DNA of 64,000 nt. It comes from Phytophthora colocasiae. Its lineage: Eukaryota; Oomycota; Peronosporomycetes; Peronosporales; Peronosporaceae. The notes under the pieces are model-generated. The model searched no databases. It was not told the origin of the DNA and saw only the letters and a list, made by a program, of their open reading frames with translations. The position numbers and the translations under genes were made by a program. The stretch spans positions 372,001 through 436,000 of the forward strand of contig JAGKQI010000091.1 of assembly GCA_018806915.1 (NCBI GenBank). Reading direction: 5' to 3'. This document shows, in pieces, positions 20,494 to 30,536 of this stretch; within the stretch, counting starts at the first letter, position 1; each line of letters opens with the position of its first letter.

Positions 20494-22250
20494 TTAGACT
20501 CTGGGATGATCGTCTCCAGCCTGCATCGCCTGAAAACGGGCTCGTGCTCGTGCACTCTGGTTGAATTCGTAAAGTAATGCTCCACAGTTCAACTTCGATA
20601 ACGGCAACCACTCAGTTTCATCGTAACCTTTCCACTTAATCAAATATTCGCGCAAGCGTCTGGACGTCCTGGTACGCTTGTTCCAGCGGGTATCCAGAAT
20701 CTTCTCCACTTCATACTTGCCGTTTTCAATATCAGGTTCCCAACTATCTTCTGGTAACAGGGCGGCGTCAAAATCATCATCTTCTGGAATCTGGAGTTCC
20801 ACCGTGGGTCGTCTGGGGAACAGAGCCCTTGGCTTCAGACGGCTCACATGGACCCAGGGGTTCACGCGGTAGCCGGTATCTTCAACCTTGAGTCGTACTC
20901 TGAAATCGTCCAGCATCTCCTCGATCCTGAAGAGTCCGTGCCACATGTGTGCTAGTTTCCTGCTCAATCCCGTTTGTACCTTAGGGATGTAGAGCCATAC
21001 AGCGTCGCCTATAGCGAAACCTGACTTCAGACGCTCTGACAACTCGTTCCATTTCCTGGTCTGTTCTTCAGACCGGTCACGCTTTGCCTTCTTCTGGAGA
21101 TCTTCGGCACATGCCAGAGCATAGCTATAGTCTCGTTGCATCTTCCGTCTCCATTCGTACGCAGTTCGCTCCTGAGTCGTCGATGGCTTGGGTCCAAGCA
21201 TAGCGGACACCGTCCCATTAGCATCCCAACCATGTACCAGGTAGAAAGGCGTTTCCAGACGGGTGGCATCGAATGATGTGTTTAGGGCAAACATCAGACG
21301 TTCGGCATGATCATCCCAGTCACTTTGATCAGCTTCAGAGATATATGCCTTAATCGCGCGCACCACAGTCTGTACTGATCTCTCCTGCTGGCCGTTGGCT
21401 TGAGGCCGGTACCCTAGAGTAGCTCGTTGCCTGCTACCCAAAAGTTCTCTGAAACACTTGAAGACCTCACTCATAAAGCGAGGATCTTGATCATGACGAA
21501 TCAGAGAGCTAGCACCAAAGTTTCTGAAAACGCGTTCCTCATAAGCCTCTGCTACATCCTGAGCAGTGGTGACACTCATTGGCTTGCACATTACGTATCC
21601 CGAAAACATATCCTGGAACAGCAAGAGAAATGTGTTTCCACGTGCGGATTTCGGCATGTGGGTCACAAAATCCATAGACACCACTTCAAATGGCCGGCTG
21701 GGCTCAATATTTCCAGGGGACGGTCCAGGATTTGGGGGTCGCCCCTTGCCACTGGCACAGTCCACGCATTCCTTCACAAACCTCTCCACATCGGCATACA
21801 TACCCAACCAGTAAAACTCCGAACTCAGCTTCTCAAAGGTTCTCCTGATTCCTTGGTGTCCACCTTGGTAGTCTTCATGAGCATAGTGTAACAAATCTGG
21901 ATACAAGTCTCTGGGAACCACCAGTCTGAGTTCGTCAACATTGTCCCGGGGCCGCTCTCGAGTAGCGCGACTCAGGCGATATAGTACATCTCTAGAATCC
22001 AGAACGAAATCCTCAGCAACTCTGGCAAGCTTCCTGACTCGGGGTCGTGGTAAATCTCCCACGTCACCTTTCAGAAACTTCATGAGTTCAACCAAGTACG
22101 GGTCCTGGCTCTGATGCGCCTTGATCCGTCGCCAGCGTTCTGCCTGGAACTCCAAAGGCCCCAAAGGTTCTCGTTCGTCATCACCCTCAGGCAGATTAGC
22201 GTCAGGCGGAGCTTGGGCACGGGTTACAGCAATCAACACTCTGGCCGATC
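20494..22250 (-). pseudogene. Element C integrase with C-terminal chromodomain
   Basis: About 580 residues are open: zinc module (HEDYQGGHQGIRR, CVDCASGKG), catalytic core with acids in MDFVTHM, RHDQDPRF and NGQQERSV, the integrase tail (LKSGFAIGDAVWLY, WHGLFRIEEML, VHVSRLKP) and a chromodomain (YEVEKILDTRW, YLIKWKGYDETEWLP). The domain itself looks intact. It is cut off from RT/RNase H by a one-base deletion in a C run near 22250; in copy 2 the two are one continuous frame. The chromodomain would direct integration to particular chromatin. Confidence 0.9.
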
Positions 22251-24137
22251 GAGGTAGGGTGCGGATTCCGGATCAAAAACATTCTCAGACTCTGGTGACG
22301 CATTACGTTCTTCAGAGTCTGATATTTTTGACTCTTGAGCTTCCAGGTCCGGGGCTGAGCAAGGCTTCATCAGTTTCTCATGAACTTTGGATACCAGTTG
22401 CAGGTGCATGAGTTCATCCTCGTCCTGCACCTGCCAAGCTTCCCCAAGAGTCAAAGTCTTCGAGGTCAGGTAATCCGCTGCTTGGTTAAACTCGCGCTTC
22501 ACATGCACCAACTTCAGAGTCCGAAACTTGGTTTTCAGAGACTCAAATTCGGCCAACCTCCGTTGCAAGTTAGGCTGATTGCAGTTGATCAGTCCCTGAG
22601 CCTGTTGTATCGCGATGCGCGAATCTCCCACAACCACCAACTCCTGTATTCCGTAGTCGAGTGCCATCTTCAGACCGTAATTCAGGCCACAGTATTCCGA
22701 GTCATTCACCGTGACATCCGTCAGGGGAAACCCTCGGGCTTCCAGAACGCTCCACCCCGGGAGTTCCCAGAGTATACACCCACAGCTTCCCAGACGGGTA
22801 GACGTCTTTGCGGCACCATCAAAACTCAGAACATAGCCCTGATAATCTGCTTCCAGCATTTCCACACTGATAGGAACTGGTGGCTTGACTCGCCCCTTGA
22901 CTGGGATCAGATTTTCAGAGACTTCGTCCAGATGCTCCCTGGGGGTAATGCCCGCACCGAGTATAGCTGGGAGTCCATCTTCGTCACGCTGTACCCGGCG
23001 GATCTCCAGGTTCCACTGCGACAATTTCATACCCCACTTGACGTTTCTGCCGTCGGTGGAGTTCGATGTCAGCAACCATTTCAGGACAGAGTATCTGGTA
23101 TAGACCACAATCACCGGACTTGATTCCACCAGAGCTCTGAAGTTTTCCAAGACTCTGAGGATCGCAATCACTTCCTTCTCAGCGATATGATACCTGAGTT
23201 CGGCGTCGTTCAGGACACGACCCGTGAACCGGACCGGGTGTATTATTCCCTCATATTCTTGTCCCAAGACTGCTGAAGCAGCCCAAGGGTTCGCATGCGG
23301 AATGACAACAAACGGTCTGGTTCGGTCCGGACGTCTGAGTAGTGGAGTAGAGACTATCTTGCGTTTCAGAATTTCGAACGCCTCTTTCGCACGAGTCAGG
23401 TCTCGTCCAGCACGAATCTGCTCGTCCGTCAGCTCATAGAGGGTAGCAGCAATCACCGGTAAATCCTCAATAAACTTGTTGTAATAGTTGAGGCTCCCCA
23501 TGAAACTCTGAACTCCCTTCAACGTGGACGGAAATGGCAGTTCTTCAACTCCTTTGACAATCTTAGGTGTTGCCCTCAGACCCTCGGCACTGATTTCGTG
23601 GGATAGGTACGGTATCGACAACTTCCCGAACTCGCTCTTGGGCAAACTCACAGAAATGTTCCAATAGCGAAGCCTGAAAAGCATGGCATTCAAATCGTCA
23701 CATAATTGGTCCCAAGTCGGTGCTCCATGTGCGATGTCGTCGATGTATGAACTCCTCCCCAGGACTGGGCCCATGCACGTGGGAACAGGAATGTTCCTCT
23801 GAAAGACGGTCATCTGACTTGTGAGGGTTGGCATATCTGAAATCGGAGTATGGTTCTCAGAGTCTGAAAGATGCTTTTTAGAGTCCTGAGGCTGGAGTTG
23901 CAGAAATTCCAGAACCTCCGCATCAACTTCAGCTTCTTCTTCTGGTGACAGTCTCACGAATCCCCACAGGCAATTGTCTAACATAGCTTGATACACAAGA
24001 GGGGCGTTCTTCAGACCAAACGGCATCCTTACCCACTGAAAATGTCCAAACGGGCAGATGAAAGCTGGAATCAGTCGTGCGCGCTCCGTCATCCTGATCG
24101 CCCAGAAACCACTAGCCATATCAGGCTCATGAACCAC
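22233..24137 (-). pseudogene. Element C reverse transcriptase (3' half), RNase H and second archaeal-type RNase H
   Basis: In order: RT palm (FGHFQWVRMPFGLKNAP, active-site box SYIDD), thumb (FMGSLNYYNKFI), the ordinary gypsy RNase H (PFVVIPHANPWAASAVLG, ELRYHIAEKEVIAIL), then a second domain of RNase H fold: LSFDGAAKTSTRLGSCG (Asp), NDSEYCGLNYGL (Glu), VVGDSRIAIQQA (Asp), NQAADYL (Asp). This second domain has the layout of archaeal/plant-type RNase H, with its full set of catalytic acids. A dual RNase H is known from plant Tat elements and, as I recall, from an oomycete group called Chronos. In this copy the 5' end is out of frame with the RT N-terminus and the 3' end with integrase. Confidence 0.9.
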
Positions 24138-25216
24138 ATGGCAGCCTCAAAACCAATTAAGAGATCGTCAATAAGAGGTAGAGGGTAACGTGACAGTTGA
24201 ATGAAGCCATTCACGATGCGATAGTCGATGCACATTCGTATGTCAACACCATTCTTCTTGAGAACGATCACAATAGGAGATGCCCACGGGGAGTTAGAGT
24301 ACTCAATCAAACCAGTTTCCAGGAGTTTCTTTAGAAGCTCGTATACCTTCAGCATGAGATGAGGGGCGACGGATCTCGGACGTTGAGCTACCGGTTTGGC
24401 ATCTCCCACATCCAGATCACAGACCACACCCCTTGCCGGTGCGGGTGCTGCATTACCATCTCCCAGGAATATTTTCCTGTGGTACCTCAGAATATCACGC
24501 AGTTTCTTCTCCATTTCTGGGGTCGTTTTTCCTGGTTCTCCAACATCAGCGCTGTCGATATCACACTCTGGTGTCAATTCTTCCAGCTCAGGCAACATGA
24601 CCAGTTGGTCGCGTAATTGGGCGAGGAGTTCCGTGCCTTCTCGTATATATACACCCGGCTCCAAGTCCAATTCTTCATTCGTAACATTCATGCACCGCTC
24701 GTATTCCACTCGTAATTTTTCCACAGGCGTTCCAGGCATCCCCTGAATGGGAATATCCCAGGATTCATCCATTAGGTCGAAATCGTCCGCGGGTAACTCA
24801 GGGGTCTGAGAGTCACCTAATATACACTCAGGCTTTGAGTCAAGGCCGTCTCCGGCAATAACAACGGACGAGTCACCAGGGTCTGTATGTGGAGTACTTT
24901 CAGAGGATGTTTCCAAATCTCTGGTATCTGTACTAATGTCCGCACTTCCCGTTGACTCGCCGGAGCAACCATTCTCCGTCTGGGTGAATGCATCCAGGGC
25001 GAAGCGTACTCGTTTCACGGTCGGTGGTGACTCTGGTTTCACGAACTGCACTCGAGCGTTGTCAAACCTTGGACGTTGCAGTATTTCAGTCGGCCATGGG
25101 TAGTCCGGGCGATCTACACACGGGGGCTGCGGCATCAAAGCCTCCAACTCCGCCTCTCTCTTCATACGTTTCTTAGTCTCTGGTGACGGGGTGCTTCCAG
25201 AATCAGAACTTCCCAA
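24089..25216 (-). pseudogene. Element C pre-RT linker and RT N-terminal half
   Basis: The first 200 codons are a Ser/Glu/Asp-rich linker (SGSTPSPETKKRMKREAELE). RT then begins with KLRDILRYHRKIFLG, GLIEYSNSPWASPIVIVLKK, IRMCIDYRIVNGF and YPLPLIDDLL. At about 24130 the reading must shift by -1 to continue into the next frame (DMASGFWAIRM). The overlap with the preceding frame at 25162-25216 likewise marks a frame change. This RT has Ile-Arg-Met-Cys where many gypsy elements have Arg-Phe-Cys; otherwise it is typical. Confidence 0.85.
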
Positions 25217-26140
25217 TCACGATAGGCAGCGGAACCTGGACGCACGAAACGTCCATGCCTTGGGAAGAAACCATATTCCACGATCCTCGCGACATCAGAA
25301 AGTTCATTGACCCACGTGTTTTTATCAGAGATGTTTACCACGCGAACGGCCACGGGCCAAGATCGGGCCGCATAGATCAGCTGGGTAACCCAGCGGTCAC
25401 CGCGTCCGGCCCACACGACTTCCCTCTGGGGGTTCGTTGGCCCATAGTCAATTCGGACAATGAACTCCTCGCCCGGACTCAGAAGGACAGCCTCGCTTGG
25501 TCTAACCGACCTGTTACGACCAATGTGATCACCAGGTTCCCAATTACACATCATCACCACTACCTCGTCTGGTAACGACACCAGACCTTCACGAGCACTA
25601 ATTCTCACTCCAGCAGCAAACATAAAACCCATTCCCAGAAGCACGTCAATTCCTTCACCGATATTCGCGACCCAAACATCCACAATATATACCACCCCTT
25701 GGCCCAAGCGTCAACTTGATCTCAGCGCTGGCACCGATATATGTTGGGACACCACCCATTCCTGACACCTTGGTCTGCTTGTGCGACTTAAGTCTGAGTC
25801 CGAGCTTACGCGCAAAGTCGTAACTCAGAATATTTATGGTCGCACCAGTATCCAAGAGAATCTTGGTCCGATGGTCATTCACAGCACCATACACCATCAC
25901 CACATCCCTCTTTGACCGATCAGGGTAGTTATCTTCCCACCAGCCATAACACTCGCCATCCTTCAACCTGAACGACACTGAGTCGTCTGGTGTCGGGTCG
26001 GCGTCGTCGGCGATCTCAGGTAGCTCGTTCCCTGAGTTTCCAGAAGGTATGGTCGATTCTTGGGCAAAAGTAGTCATGCATTGTTGAGTGTTATCGTGAA
26101 TCTTTCTCAGCTCTGGCCCTACACACACTAGAACACACAA
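25162..26140 (-). pseudogene. Element C aspartic protease region
   Basis: The first frame (to 25655) holds the retropepsin motif KILLDTGATINILS, with DTG as active site. A one-base shift near 25690, in a G-rich run, moves the reading into the second frame with VDVWVANIGEGIDVLLGMGF, the usual second half of retropepsins (flap and LLGMGF). A region of Trp/Arg-rich strands and the start of the RT linker follow. Both frames clearly belong to one gene. The protease would process Gag-Pol; this copy cannot make it in one piece. Confidence 0.82.
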
Positions 26141-26193
26141 CTCTGGGGTAACGCCATGCCCGGCGCGTTTCGGATCCCCATCCGACGGGCATA

Positions 26194-27342
26194 TTAGTTT
26201 AACGGCTTCCCAGAGTCCGCCTCATCACTCAGGAGTTTCTCCCGTAGGTGGTTCGGCATGTCCTTGAGTGCACCTTGTCGAGCGAGTTGCTTGAGTGCTT
26301 CCAGAGTTTTCAAATCTTCACAGGGTTTTCCAGGGTGTACTCTTCCACATACTTCACAGGGTGGCATCCGACACATTCGACTCGGGTGTCCCTTTTCCTG
26401 ACATCGGTCACACGTGACGTCTCTCCAGCAATCTTCTTCCGAGTGTCCTGAGCGTTGACATTTTTCACAGAACTTGTTCCAGTAACCACCATTCTCATGA
26501 CGCCTTTGGTGGAACCCCTGACCTGACGATCCAGACGGGGACTGGGGCGGCGGACGCCATCCCATGTTATCCATCACTCGATATACCTCATTCGTCAGAG
26601 TCTGCGTCCAATCTGCACTTGGTGGAGCCTTTGAATTGTTCGAAGATGCCTGCGCAGTACTTTCATCACGGGTAGACTCTGAAGTCGCACTTGGAGTTCT
26701 GGAATCACCCGTCTGATCTCTGGTATCCTGATTGGATTTCAGAGCTTCCTTATGATTTTCTGAGTCTTCAGAGTCATAGTCTTCAGAATCCATATCTCTT
26801 GCGACATAAGTCCGATGCACACGCTTGGGCTTGAACTGTCCTCGCGGAATATTGTCAGCCCGGAAGTCTCGAGACTTGGCAGGGGTCATTTCTTGGTCAC
26901 CAGTTCGCCACACATCTTCATCTTGCTGCAACGCATATTCCAAGTCTGAAATTCGCCGAAATCTGTGACCTTGCAGCGACGTTTTCAGGCGCGCATCCTT
27001 AAGCTTCGTGATGAATCGCAGTACATGCTTCTCAAGACGCTTGGACGACTTCCGGAAATCGATGTCAGCTTTTCCAGCGGCAGAATTAAGTCGGTAGAAA
27101 AATTCAAGCGGAGTCTCAGAGTCTTTCATAGCCATAGTGAAGTATCTCTCAGAATACGATGACCGAGCTTTGCAATAACGTTTCTTGAACTCTGAAGACA
27201 GTTCTTTCCAGTCACGGGACACACTTTTGGGTAGCTGGTTAAACCAGTCTCGCGCAGACACAGGGAGCTTCAACTTAAGTTCCTGGATGCGCGTCTTAGT
27301 CGACCAACCTCCTTGAGAAGCCATATTCGTAAACCGCTCCCA
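26194..27342 (-). pseudogene. Element C Gag, C-terminal part with three zinc knuckles
   Basis: The capsid-like region (ELKLKLPVSARDWFNQLP, FKKRYCKARSSYSERYF, DSETPLEFFYRLN) is followed by an acidic Ser-rich linker and three Cys/His knuckles: CEKCQRSGHSEEDC, CDRCQEKGHPSRMC and CEVCGRVHPGKPC. The frame is the same as that of ORF-b upstream, with only one TAG (27343-27345) between V-H and W-E-R-F. The Gag capsid fold appears to begin upstream of that stop (NNLGEFDPRATLRERVH). It is therefore one gene with ORF-b, broken by, or read through, a single stop codon. Confidence 0.85.
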
Positions 27343-29583
27343 CTAGTGGACACGTTCCCTGAGAGTAGCTCTGGGGTCGAATTCCCCAAGGTTGTTCGAG
27401 TTCATGAACGGCCTTAGCGTCAGAAGTGTGGTTCCGGCTTGTGCTTGAGTTGCTGCCGTCAGATTCACCACTTCACCTGGCTCTGAGTTCTCCGATGACG
27501 AGCTCGCAGAGTCTGAGCTTGAACTGTCAGAGTCTCCACCAGAGTCTGGTGCTCTATCATGACGCTTCGCTCTGCGAGACGCTCTTCGATCTCCATTAGG
27601 CCGCCTAGCTTCGGTTTTCTGCGGCGGATCTCGCCTCGGAGTAGGCGCACGTCTGGTATCACCCTTGGTCTCTGTCACCGAAGTCGCTTGAGTCACCTGG
27701 GTGGCCGTAGCAGTAGTAGCGCCGCCATTCCTCTCGGCCTTCACTCGCTTCGTCCCCGCGCTTCGCGCAGGGGTGCCTTGCTGGAAGGTTGCAACCTCTC
27801 GAGATTCCGTCTTGAGAGCCGGTGAATGTGACATGGGTTCAACCCCAACCCTTCTTGCGTCACTTCTGATTTCTGACCCGGATACTGGATACATAGTTGC
27901 AACTTCAGGGTTGCCTGTATGTAACACTTGGTTTGAAGTTGCTGAATCAGGGTGGCCGACCCTTCGCGCTTCTTGAACTTGGGATAATGTCACTCGAAGG
28001 TTTCTCAACTGACCGGCTTGGAACCGTTGCATGTTCTGAGAACTTTCTTTCTCCCTGTCGCGCTCGGCTTCCATGACTTTCATTCGCTGTCGTAAGGCTT
28101 CCATTTGAGAAATCCAGTCCCGTTTCATCTCGTCAGTCGCACGCGCACGTTCGGCTTCAATCTCAGCCTCTCTTTGTCGCCAGCGTTCAGCAAACACTGA
28201 TTCCAGCCGTTGATTTTCAGAGTTCTGGAGCTCCGTTTTCAGAGTTTCCAACTCTGCCGCGCTGCGATTCCTGAGCTTGCTTTCAGATACCAGACTTCTG
28301 CGTTCTTCAGCATCGTCGGCGCGTCTCTCAGCCTCCAGCCTCGCGTTTTCTGACTTCAACAAGCGCTCGGTGAGCGTCTGAATTTCGCGTTTCGCCTCCA
28401 AGTCACGTTGCTCTCGACGACGATCGCGTTCCATGGTCTCCAAGCGTTCTCGGGCCAAAAACTCCATCTGCGCTTGCTCCATCCGGCTTTGCCACTCCTG
28501 CTGTTGCCTCATGATGTTCAACTCGATCTGGGCAGGCCCTGATCTCTGAGAGCTTCGAGCTTCAGACTTCGTACGACTCGACGCGATGGAACTCAAACGT
28601 CGGGACGGTGGTCTCGGAAGGTCTTCACTCTTCACACTTTGGCGGTGGCTCTGGTGACTTTCGCTTTGGGTGGAGGCAGATACAGGCAGGATCTCCGGAG
28701 ACAATTGTTTGAAATCCCGTGAAGAACTTCTGACAGACACCTGTTTTCCAGACCCCGCACCCGGCACCTCTGGTCTCTCTTCCGGCATGTCGACATCCTC
28801 GGACTCCGGTTTCACTGGTAACAGCGTTCGCGTCACTTGGATCCCCATGCCTTCAGAGACTGTTCCTCCTACATCAGCGCCTTGAGCGATTAACGCCAGA
28901 CTTCCTGTGGGCGGCGGCATATGTGATGCCGCCCCTCGACTCATGGACATCAAGGACGAGTCCGTAGAGCTTCCGCGTGAAGTCTGGAATCCCGACGACT
29001 GGTCATCCGAGGTCCCAATGACACTGGGAATTGGTACATCTGACATCCGAGTCTGAGAGATGCTGTGATCTTCGGACATTGGATTTTCAGACTCTGGCCG
29101 CGTGTTATCAGAGCGACTCTCGTACTGCGGCAGTGAAGACAGCGATGGCGTCGATAAAGCTGACGGTGTCGACGGGATTTGTGGGCGCGGCGGTCTCTGC
29201 TGTAAGCGCTTGGACTGCGGCGGCTCGTCACTGCTGGAACCATCAGAGCTGTGCGTCACTCGGAGTCCGGTTACCCGGAGTCGCATGATCAGCCGTTGTC
29301 CTTGTAGGTCAGCATTTTCGTCAGGTAATACACCGTTTGCTTCGTTCTTGTCAGCTGTGTCTCCTTGCTTCATGCTTTCTGGGAGTCGGCAAACTTGTAA
29401 CCTGGCGGTCACTGTGGCCCACTCAACCAATTCTACTGCGAGTCGACTCTGTGAAGTTCGGACGCCACACTGCGTACTTGAGACCCAACGACGGCTGACG
29501 CCTGCGTCTGGGGCCAGGTTGGGAGGAGATTCTGGAATTCGAATCCTGCCTCGTACAACATTGTCTGAAGAACAGCCACACAC
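27343..29583 (-). CDS. Element C ORF-b: long N-terminal part of Gag (coiled-coil protein)
   Basis: Open over 746 codons. The likely start is MKQGDTADKN (about residue 71), because the first codons overlap ORF-a in another frame. It has a Ser/Pro-rich N-terminal half with many SDSE-like words, then a long Arg/Glu/Gln-rich coiled coil (QEWQSRMEQAQMEFLARERL and onward for about 150 residues), a basic Thr/Arg/Pro-rich segment, and the first strands of the Gag capsid domain at the C-terminus. It reads in frame into the zinc-knuckle Gag part after one TAG. Unusually large for a Gag N-terminus. Copy 2 keeps only the first ~440 codons, fused to RT. Confidence 0.75.
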   Translation of the reverse strand: MCGCSSDNVVRGRIRIPESPPNLAPDAGVSRRWVSSTQCGVRTSQSRLAVELVEWATVTARLQVCRLPESMKQGDTADKNEANGVLPDENADLQGQRLIMRLRVTGLRVTHSSDGSSSDEPPQSKRLQQRPPRPQIPSTPSALSTPSLSSLPQYESRSDNTRPESENPMSEDHSISQTRMSDVPIPSVIGTSDDQSSGFQTSRGSSTDSSLMSMSRGAASHMPPPTGSLALIAQGADVGGTVSEGMGIQVTRTLLPVKPESEDVDMPEERPEVPGAGSGKQVSVRSSSRDFKQLSPEILPVSASTQSESHQSHRQSVKSEDLPRPPSRRLSSIASSRTKSEARSSQRSGPAQIELNIMRQQQEWQSRMEQAQMEFLARERLETMERDRRREQRDLEAKREIQTLTERLLKSENARLEAERRADDAEERRSLVSESKLRNRSAAELETLKTELQNSENQRLESVFAERWRQREAEIEAERARATDEMKRDWISQMEALRQRMKVMEAERDREKESSQNMQRFQAGQLRNLRVTLSQVQEARRVGHPDSATSNQVLHTGNPEVATMYPVSGSEIRSDARRVGVEPMSHSPALKTESREVATFQQGTPARSAGTKRVKAERNGGATTATATQVTQATSVTETKGDTRRAPTPRRDPPQKTEARRPNGDRRASRRAKRHDRAPDSGGDSDSSSSDSASSSSENSEPGEVVNLTAATQAQAGTTLLTLRPFMNSNNLGEFDPRATLRERVH

Positions 29584-30506
29584 TCCGGTGCTGTCAACGT
29601 GCTCATCGGAATCTCAACATAAGATAGGTCTTGGATCCAACCAAAACCATGACGCCTCGCGTGAAACTCGGAGATCCACATATCCTCGGGGAAAACGGAG
29701 GAACATCGCCATTTGATGTAGTCGCCGGTCGCTGCAGCAGCCTTCTGGAAAGCATCAGCACTAGGCTTCATCGTCGGCCACATATACTCGACGCTGGGCG
29801 GGACGACCTTGCCTGTGTCCATATCTCTCCAACGGCGGAGCTCACGGCGCACATACCTCAGAGCTCGTTCCCCGTCAAGCGAATCAGCCCTCCCAGACTC
29901 ATCAGACGGTGTCTTCAGAGACTCTTCAGACTTGATCGCCATGTCATCAGACATTGGTGCGTCTTCAGACTTTGGGGACCGTGGAACACGTTCTTCAGAG
30001 TGTCCGGGTTCTGGTTTCACTTCGTCCACGGACTGGCCGGAAGTTGCCGAATCTGAACACAGATCGATCACTTCCGGGGACTCAACCATATCGGCGCCTC
30101 CCTCAGACGCCTCATCACCACCCTCGTGGGCAGTGGTCGCCTCGTCACCAGAAGCTTCGACTTCTGACGGGCCTTCAGAACCTTGTTCACCAGGGACAGC
30201 AGGTGTCTCTTGAGCTTCTGGTTCCTCAGCAGGCTGGTCTTCGACCGCCGGTTCTGGGACGCTCACATTCTCAGCTGCCTTCTTCTCTCGCGCAGCTTTC
30301 CTCTTCTCGCGGGCCGCCTTCTGGATAGCATCCAAGTCTGGTTGCTCTTCAGGCGACAAACCTTGTAGACGCTTGGATTGACGTGTCGGAATGCTCCGAC
30401 CACGACCACGGCGTCCTCCTCTCGTAGATCCTGGCGTAGCCATCTTGAATATAGACGCTTGACAGGAAACTTTCTCTTCTTGTACTCTCAAATCCGGTGA
30501 TATCAC
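29433..30506 (-). CDS. Element C ORF-a: first accessory protein, before gag
   Basis: Open in both copies (35935-37008 in copy 2). The more likely start is MATPGSTRGGRRGRGRS at 30443. It has an Arg/Gly-rich N-terminus, Lys/Arg/Ala-rich helices (KAAREKRKAAREKKAAE), a Glu/Pro/Ser-rich region with EVIDLCSDS, which looks like a SUMO-interacting motif (hydrophobic core V-I-D-L followed by acidic/Ser residues), and an ordered Trp-rich C-terminal domain (RYVRRELRRWRDMDTG, IKWRCSSVFPEDMWISEFHARR). No family recognised. It ends inside the overlapping start of ORF-b. Its place just after the PBS makes it the first product of the element RNA. Confidence 0.7.
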   Translation of the reverse strand: MISPDLRVQEEKVSCQASIFKMATPGSTRGGRRGRGRSIPTRQSKRLQGLSPEEQPDLDAIQKAAREKRKAAREKKAAENVSVPEPAVEDQPAEEPEAQETPAVPGEQGSEGPSEVEASGDEATTAHEGGDEASEGGADMVESPEVIDLCSDSATSGQSVDEVKPEPGHSEERVPRSPKSEDAPMSDDMAIKSEESLKTPSDESGRADSLDGERALRYVRRELRRWRDMDTGKVVPPSVEYMWPTMKPSADAFQKAAAATGDYIKWRCSSVFPEDMWISEFHARRHGFGWIQDLSYVEIPMSTLTAPECVAVLQTMLYEAGFEFQNLLPTWPQTQASAVVGSQVRSVASELHRVDSQ

Positions 30507-30517
30507 GATTCCAAAGA

Positions 30518-30534
30518 TCCGGGCACGCGCACCA
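30518..30534 (-). other. Primer-binding site of element C copy 1
   Basis: Two bases inside the 5' LTR the sense strand reads TGGTGCGCGTGCCCGGA, starting with the TGG expected to pair with tRNA CCA. The same stretch is at 35907-35923 in copy 2. The tRNA species was not identified. Confidence 0.65.
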
Positions 30535-30536
30535 GT

